64,000 nucleotides of DNA from Gremmenia infestans (taxonomy: Eukaryota; Ascomycota; Leotiomycetes; Helotiales; Hamatocanthoscyphaceae). Every line of letters begins with the position of its first letter. Position 1 is the first letter of the stretch. Position numbers and translations under genes: made by a program. The stretch spans positions 310,001 through 374,000 of the forward strand of contig JAFEVB010000032.1 in NCBI GenBank assembly GCA_032629725.1, written 5' to 3'. Below, piece after piece: positions 57,793-64,000 of this stretch. The notes below the pieces were generated by a model. It made no database searches. It saw only the letters and a program-made list of their open reading frames with translations, and was not told where the DNA came from.

Positions 57793-57820
57793 AGGTAAGG
57801 CAAGGCAAGGCAAGGCAAGA
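57793..57820. repeat. AAGGC tandem repeat, copy 1
   Basis: About five AAGGC units preceded by AGGT and followed by AAGACCCTTGAAGG. A related block lies 0.55 kb away. Confidence 0.8.
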
Positions 57821-58349
57821 CCCTTGAAGGGTAAGGGGCAGCTGGGGTGGTGGTGGTCAGGTCAGCCTAACCTAGGTAGTTGCCGACGGTTACTACTAAT
57901 GCTGCGTGCGTACGTACTCAAGTAGTAGTGTAGGGCGTAGTACGGGAGAGTAAACGGCGTCGAGGGGGGGACGAGGGACGAGCGGGAGGTAGGTAGGTAG
58001 GGAATTGGAAATTGGAAGGAGTAGTAGAGTAGTAGTGTGTGTGTATATAGTACGAAGTAGAAAGGAATCATATATTTAGGGGAATGAGGAGACAATTGCA
58101 GACAGGATAAAGTCATGCAATGTAAAAATAATGTACTAGGGCTAGGTGTCTAGGTAGGCAATAGGTAGGTAATTTAGGTACGGATGTAAAACAGTACGGA
58201 CCATAGAGTACAGTAAGGTATCCACCTACTTAGTAGTGACCAAACAAGGCGACGCAGAGCGAATCTATCTACATCTACAAACTACTACTGTACTTCGTAC
58301 TCGCACAAATGTCGTGGCAGTAGAACTAGTAGCTACTTGCACATTTATG

Positions 58350-58403
58350 TAAGGTAAGGCAAGGTGGTAAGGCGAGGCAAGGCAAACCCAAGGGACCCTT
58401 GAA
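58350..58403. repeat. AAGGC repeat, diverged copy 2
   Basis: Similar AAGGTAAGGCAAGG units followed by GGCAAACCC and GGACCCTTGAA, resembling the end of copy 1 in the same orientation. Confidence 0.65.
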
Positions 58404-60841
58404 AAAGAGGGTGGATAGTACCAGCAGGGTAGACGGAGGACCAGGCTGAGAAATGGAATTAAAGTGGTTGCCGTGCCGCATGGACACTAGGAGGATAAGA
58501 TGTGGATGGACACTCCGTACATACGGATATAATATTTTTCTTCGTCGTGTCGTGGTCCTGGTCGTGGCATCTCGAGATAATGCAACATTTAAGACTTCAT
58601 ATTATTATTCGTTCAGTTTGAAAGTTTTCTTACAAGCCTCAGTACTCTCCCTAACACCCATAATTATTATTAGAAAGGCTACCTTTGTCTGTCTTAGCTG
58701 ACCCTTCGGATTTCGTATAAGTCAGACCTGCCGGCCGCATTAGAGAGCCTGGACTGATCTGATCTCATAATCAGTATGTTCTTCCTGAGGCAACTTACAC
58801 CTTCTGTCTGCTCGCTCCTCTTCCATTTCTTGTCAGCCAAGGACTGTGGTGTTGTTCCTTCGTAAGTTCGTAGGAGCTTCGAGTCGAATCTGGCATCAAG
58901 ACACACATCCTTTTCAGATCTCTACTGTATACTCCTTTTTTGTCTCCATCTCCTTCGTCGCCAGCAACTTGTCTTCGCCTTGATCTCGCATCTGCAAGAC
59001 AAGACATTCCTGTCATACGGCGTAATGATGACTGCAAGTAGAAATGCTCGATTGACCTGCAACCCACGCCACGCCCACGCCCTCCTTTTCGAGACAGCGG
59101 GGTTTGGAACCAGAGCTAGACTAGGGCCGACAGGGCTCCAGGGCTTCAGGGCTCCAGGGGCCTCGTAGGGATGAGCGATAGGGCCACCCTCATTTCTCTC
59201 TTGTTCTTCAGTCGTACTGTATCTACGGGCCTCAGCCCTACCTATCTTAGCTCCAAACCATTGTCCTTGGGGCTTGACAAGCTGGCAAGGTTGCACCCAG
59301 TGGATGCCACACCTATCCAGTTACACGCATATTACTACTCGTACTCGAGTACAGTACTGTACATACCCCGAAATGAACTGGCAGATGTGCCCCGGTACTT
59401 CTTGTACTGCCTACTGGTTGGCGCCGTGGAATCTGTAGCGGCTTCAGGGTAATTTGGCTATGTTCACCAGCTACCTATGGGGTTCTTGACTACCTGGTAA
59501 ATTGTTGTAGGCCCGTGTAGGGTAGCTGAACCCCCAGTACACTACAGGGTAAGTGTAGCGTCTAATCTACAACAGTCCTCGGGCGTTTGCGTGACCGCCT
59601 CGGCATTACTTCAATGTAGAGAAAGGGAAATATCTTTTTCAAGGCCAAGATTTATAAGAATAAACTCCGAATAAATCGAACATCTCGTGCTGTGGCCGAA
59701 GGATCATTTAGGTTATATCGTCAAGCAGCAGCAATGCACATCGCAGGCTTAGCTTGTCAATTGGTCACATTACGAAAGTACGTTAAGAGTTCTTAGTACC
59801 TCCGTACATCCAATAACATCGTGCTGCTTGCATGTGCAGTTCCTGCAGACATTTCATTGCTACTGCACCACGTACGTACATAAATTATACTTCCTGCTGC
59901 GCCACCACCCACCCCAGGATATACGACATGGCTAGGAACTCCAAAGTCTATTGAAGATTGGGGTAGGATGATGCCTCATTAATTCGAAACAGTTTAGATT
60001 AGGTTAACTTGGTGGTTCAATTTGGCATAGACTAAGTTTTAGTAGAAAAGTAGTAGCGTACAGTAAAATAAGCTATCTGAATTGAAGCACTTACTCATAC
60101 TTGCCAGGCTCTATTTTTCGTATCAACATCGCGGGTTTTTCTTATATGGCGCCTACGAGCTTAGTTGGCTCAGGAACCTCATCTTAGATGCTACTTGAGC
60201 TTCACTGCTCAGGTCCAGCGAAGTAAGAAACATTTCACGGGGTCACATATCAAAAACATCAGAGGCCGTATTCTCAACGGTCTTCCAAAGCCCCGTGCTT
60301 CTCCGCTGACTTCCCCCTGGCCGGCTTCCAGACAATGACTTCGATGCCCTCGCACTTGCGTCAAAACACGATGCTATCAATGCAACCTACAGAAGATATG
60401 TAGACCAGCATCGCTAAAAACAAACGACTCTTTAAAAGCATCAATCCTGTACTTTCGAACCCATATTACCAGGGAAAGCTATGATGGAACATCAATCTGA
60501 GTATTTGAAATACAAACCGCGCGGTTATGGCGGGTGAAGGAAGCAAGGGAAGCCACACGCCTCCTACATGAGGTCTCTTGCACAACCAGGCCTGTCTCAT
60601 CTACTCCTGCTCCCGTACCTTGCCCTGACACGGGCCGAAAGGTACATACTCAAGCGAGCCCGAGCTGAGATAATATCCGAAGGCACAGAGTTCCATTTAG
60701 ATAGGAATCGTGCCTTCTTTATGCGTTGCTAAAGAACGCCGTCCTTAGAAGTTGCTCACCGTAAATCCAAACCGGCCTGTTTTATGACTCTGATGCAACA
60801 GACATAGTGAGGGTTTCTTCGTTGACTAAGCACTCGGCACA

Positions 60842-61453
60842 ATGCAAGACATTAACACCAGATTTCTTGTTCTACTTTGTCCTTCTAGATCCCCAGCTGA
60901 AGAAGCTCTACCGTATAAGTATGAAAGTTCTGTTTTGTTGCAACCACATCCTACAACGTTCAAGCCACTCACACGTTACTATAAGCGTATGCCGGCGTAC
61001 ATATTAGCCGGCCATATATCTTCTTGGATCAAAGGCTGAACTCTCAAAACTAATCAAGGCCGCAAGAAGTCACGAGGTCTGTATAGAACAGACCATCGAA
61101 AGATCCAGCACGGCGCACCCCTGGAAGACCTAGTAGCCTCTTGAATCAACGATTCCGCTGAACGGAATCCATTCCTAGCGCAAGTAGAAAACATCCACTC
61201 TACTACTTCATATCAACACGCAATTCTGGCCACCGCTAATGCCTCCTTCTGGTCTGCTGGGTACCGAGTAATCATCCCATTCAATAATACAGGCGCCACA
61301 CAAAAAACAGTTGGGGAAATTCTTTCAGCTTTGAACGGAAGACAAGTCTCGAAGCGCACGGCCTCGACCAAGATCATTAGCGCTGCAACAACCAATAAAG
61401 AACTCTTTCAAAGCCGCGACGACTGTGCATGGATAGTGAGTCAAGAAGTATGA
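60842..61453 (+). pseudogene. Stop-interrupted coding relic, family unknown
   Basis: One reading frame runs for about 204 codons with only two internal stops, both TGA (61037 and 61142), before the final TGA. The last 102 codons are uninterrupted but have no ATG and read NPFLAQVENIHSTTSYQHAI then LATANASFWSAGYRVIIPF. The first part contains YYKRMPAYILAGHISSWIK. Such length with so few stops is unlikely for random non-coding DNA. I do not recognise the family; a decayed transposon or duplicated gene is possible. Confidence 0.4.
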
Positions 61454-63840
61454 CATTCAAAAGCCACAAGCCCAATAGATAAGTGCAAACGGCACAGAGA
61501 TGCGAGACATGATGACCGAATTAAGCATCACTCATAGCCGAAACTCCGAAAACCTATCATGAGATAGGAGCAGCTTTCGCAAGGAAATAGGTTAAAGATG
61601 AACAGTATTTGAGGATCCCCACTCATATCACCAAACAGCCAAATACCATAGCTAGCTACCGCGCGCAAAACTAGCCCTACGGCGAGCTGCCCTATCAGAA
61701 GCCAGAGCGGGGTTTCCCAAAGGCGAGTACGGAGTAACCTTGCGCAGCATCCACACTCTATATTTCCTAAGCTGACTGGCTGGAACCGCCACTCTAGAAT
61801 AACCTAGTCGTGCGGGAGCCCAAGCACGGAAGCATCTGAATCTGGAACCGATTCCCGTGTCTTATGTTCTTGGGATCTTCCAGAGTCCTGCAAGGGTCAG
61901 GGCTTATGCCTTGTAGGGCTCAAGTGGCCCCCAATCAATATCATACTGTATAGTACGGTACATCCAATACTTCGTAAGTCTTGGGCCCCACTTGCACGCT
62001 GGGACATCTACTTGCACTATTTGAGGTAACGCTTCGATTCTTATGAAGACATAGAGATTCCATTGGTTATATTCCCGCCAATGAGGAGGCAAACAGAACA
62101 CGAGAAACCCAAACGATACAGTACGCGAGCGCCAGATCTTGACGAGACGTGGAAGCCACGACAAGGCTGAGACTTCTAATGCCTGTTGCCCCGGACATTT
62201 TTCAATCCGACTGATAGGGTCTATTTGGCCACTTTCTGTACAGTACGTATGTGGCCGAGAGGTGGATACAAGTAATTAGTAGGTTTTGTAGACTTATTAT
62301 AAAGTCTTAGTACGAGTATATATTTCTGCTGGGTTCGGCATGTAATGAACATTCAAGGAGTTATACCATCATGTTTATGTTTCACCACCTCCCACACAAA
62401 AAGCCTACTAATCATGAACCCTCAAAGACTCTTCACTGTACTTCATCGAGACTTCGAGTAGCAACTTTTTGCGGAAGAAGCCGCAAATCACTATATAAGT
62501 TAAACCTAAAAAGGAAATGAAGTGTTTTTTTAGGTTTCATGAATGACGCTGATGCTAAACTGGACTTAGTAAGATACCCGGGTACCTTGCTTGGGGATTC
62601 GGCACATAATGTTCAACCGTTGTTCTGGGACGTCAGGTCGCCGACCAGACAATGTCATCGGCGTTAGTGTCTGAAACACATTACTCTAGATGAGTGCTTG
62701 ATAAGTTGGTTGTGACAAGCATTCACTTACGAAGTAATAGCTCGGAATGGTATCTCCAATCTCCAACTAGTGGTAACCTCCGTAATAAAGACCGAACGGG
62801 GATAAAAGTCTTCCGGGTACCGCGCTGTCGGTTGTATGTGGCTTGAAGGTTTCGAAAAGGGAGTGCGAAGCGGACTGCTTACCTCCAGGAGACTTCCAGG
62901 CCTGTGAAGTTAAATCAGTGCTGCAAATAGAAATTTAGTAATCAATATAATAATCAATGATTACTTCGTACTTCGTACAGTGTCTTTGTCAGGCCACCAC
63001 GATTACGCTTGTAACAAGCTAAGAGATGACTTGCAGACTGAAAAACACGGCCACGACTCTTGCGTGTACAAGTAAGACCAGGTGCCATAATCAGCCCAGA
63101 GCTTTTGCCGAAAGATTCAGGAGAGAAACATATGATGTACAGTACTACCGAAGTACCGTGCCTTCGGTGTAACTAGGTGTTTTGCCTCATTATGCGAATA
63201 GGCAAGGTTCCAGGCCTAAGCAAGTGAAAAATTCTGAGCGCGTCCTCAGTTTTCCCACACAAGCCTTACTTCATAGAAACCTTAGAGAACAGCCTCTACG
63301 CGGGGACTCGGAAATTTCGCCGAGACATTCCACCAGGTCGGTCTTGCCTTGCGACACTGCTTGGTCGGGAGCTGACACGGCTAGGGCTCAGCGGGGAAGT
63401 TCCAACCAGGCCACAGGGGTTCTAGGTCGGAGAAGCTTGATGGATAAGGCAGGTGGATAGAAATCGTGTTTTGTGACCCGCGGCACTTGCAAAGGGGCGG
63501 CAATTGTTTGGAAGCGGCAACTTTGTAAGGGGTTCGTTTGCTTCCATATTTTACTAATGTATGTTGTGCCTGAGGCCTCCACCAGTAGTGGGAAACAAAA
63601 ATCTCACCTCCTTCTTGCTGCTTGTTTGACCACCACGAAGGAGATAACTAATCACCTGATTCTTCACCCCACCCCACCCATTCCCCCTTATCCCAACTCG
63701 TCCGCATCGGGAAACCGTTTTGGAGAATCAATCATACCATGAATAACGGGGAAGGGCAAATTTCAAAGAAGGCTGCATCCTGAAATCCGAAATCCGAAAA
63801 ACCTGAGTCACCTAGGTATCAAAACGCTCTCGTGTCAGCC

Positions 63841-64000
63841 ATGGCACTGTCGCGGGTCCCTGGGGAGGATGAGCTCTATGTTGGAGGGTATGTAGTCACT
63901 TCGCTTTTGTTTCACGGTTCTGATCCTCCCCCCTTTAATAACCCCGCATGCCGTTTTCAGAAGTCTGGCACGTGATGATGTATCTTGTTCCATTGGAATT
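63841..64000 (+). CDS. Partial gene, probable YVH1-type dual-specificity phosphatase
   Basis: The first exon 63841-63887 gives MALSRVPGEDELYVGG, resembling the N-terminus of Yvh1-type dual-specificity phosphatases (V-P-x-x-x-x-L-Y-x-G-G). A GTATGT donor at 63888 and a TTTTCAG acceptor at 63960 join it in frame to 63961 onward (SLARDDVSCSIGI), which continues past the window edge. The catalytic domain lies outside, so the assignment rests on 16-30 residues only. Confidence 0.45.

Larger units (their letters stand above)
57299..63840. other. Gene-poor region with short repeats and a coding relic
   Basis: About 6.5 kb lacking any intact recognisable gene. The left 1-2 kb is probably promoter and leader of the C2H2 gene. 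It contains AAGGC repeats (57.8 and 58.35 kb), TAGG/AGGT runs, several TACTTCGTA palindromic half-motifs and a stop-interrupted reading frame at 60.84-61.45 kb. Confidence 0.5.

Noticed and set aside
1..64000. CRISPR arrays, prophage, bacterial operons, secondary-metabolite cluster genes
   Set aside because: Gene content is eukaryotic housekeeping; no regularly spaced repeats and no PKS, NRPS, terpene or P450 signature were seen.

Overview
The window looks like nuclear DNA of a filamentous ascomycete (Pezizomycotina; several predicted proteins resemble what I know from Leotiomycetes, but no species can be named). Grounds: intron-containing genes with short introns (mostly 49-70 nt, canonical GT...AG with CTAAC/CTGAC-like branch points), eukaryote-only families (GET1, ECM33, RUD3, STS1, RTT106, IMA1, UFD2), long gene-free spacers, simple repeats and at least one decayed gene copy whose stop codons look like repeat-induced point mutation. 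No bacterial or viral module, CRISPR array, rRNA or convincing tRNA was found.

Layout. 0-2.2 kb: divergent pair GET1 (-) and a PTAR1-like prenyltransferase alpha subunit (+). 4.4-6.3 kb: ECM33 cell-wall GPI protein with a probable 0.4 kb 5'UTR intron. 8.4-9.5 kb: conserved multi-pass membrane protein of unknown function. 10.9-12.9 kb (-): RUD3 Golgi golgin. 13.9-14.65 kb: broken catalase-like gene. 15.5-16.6 kb: SWIM + RING protein. 18.1-19.2 kb (-): mitochondrial ornithine carbamoyltransferase. 19.9-20.9 kb (-): STS1/Cut8 nuclear proteasome tether. 23-24.6 kb: RTT106 histone chaperone. 26.4-28.1 kb (-): fungal Pro/Ser-rich protein of unknown function. 30.8-32.7 kb (-): PNK1 DNA-end-repair kinase/phosphatase in eight exons. 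34.7-37.7 kb: divergent mitochondrial pair, a PPR protein (-) and mitoribosomal RSM25/mS23 (+). 37.9-41.5 kb: divergent ALG14 (-) and IMA1 (+). 42.6-43.9 kb: SIW14-like inositol-pyrophosphate phosphatase with a C-terminal membrane segment and a uORF. 44.3-46.3 kb: divergent AIM19-like (-) and HLJ1 J-protein (+), followed by UFD2 ubiquitin ligase (46.9-50.8 kb). 54.9-57.3 kb (-): C2H2 zinc-finger protein. 57.3-63.8 kb: gene-poor, repeat-bearing stretch with one stop-interrupted coding relic. The right edge carries the first exons of a probable YVH1-type dual-specificity phosphatase.

How it fits together: these are ordinary housekeeping genes, not a cluster with one pathway. Several neighbours nevertheless share a theme: GET1, ALG14, HLJ1 and UFD2 serve the ER and ER-associated degradation (HLJ1 and UFD2 are adjacent and co-directional); the PPR/RSM25 pair shares a 0.35 kb promoter and both act in mitochondrial gene expression; RTT106, PNK1, IMA1 and STS1 act in the nucleus. 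Exon boundaries were worked out by hand; in every multi-exon model the joined length is divisible by three and the reading frame is continuous. I found no clear undescribed biological system; the best leads are the decayed genes, the membrane-tailed phosphatase and the unknown conserved proteins.
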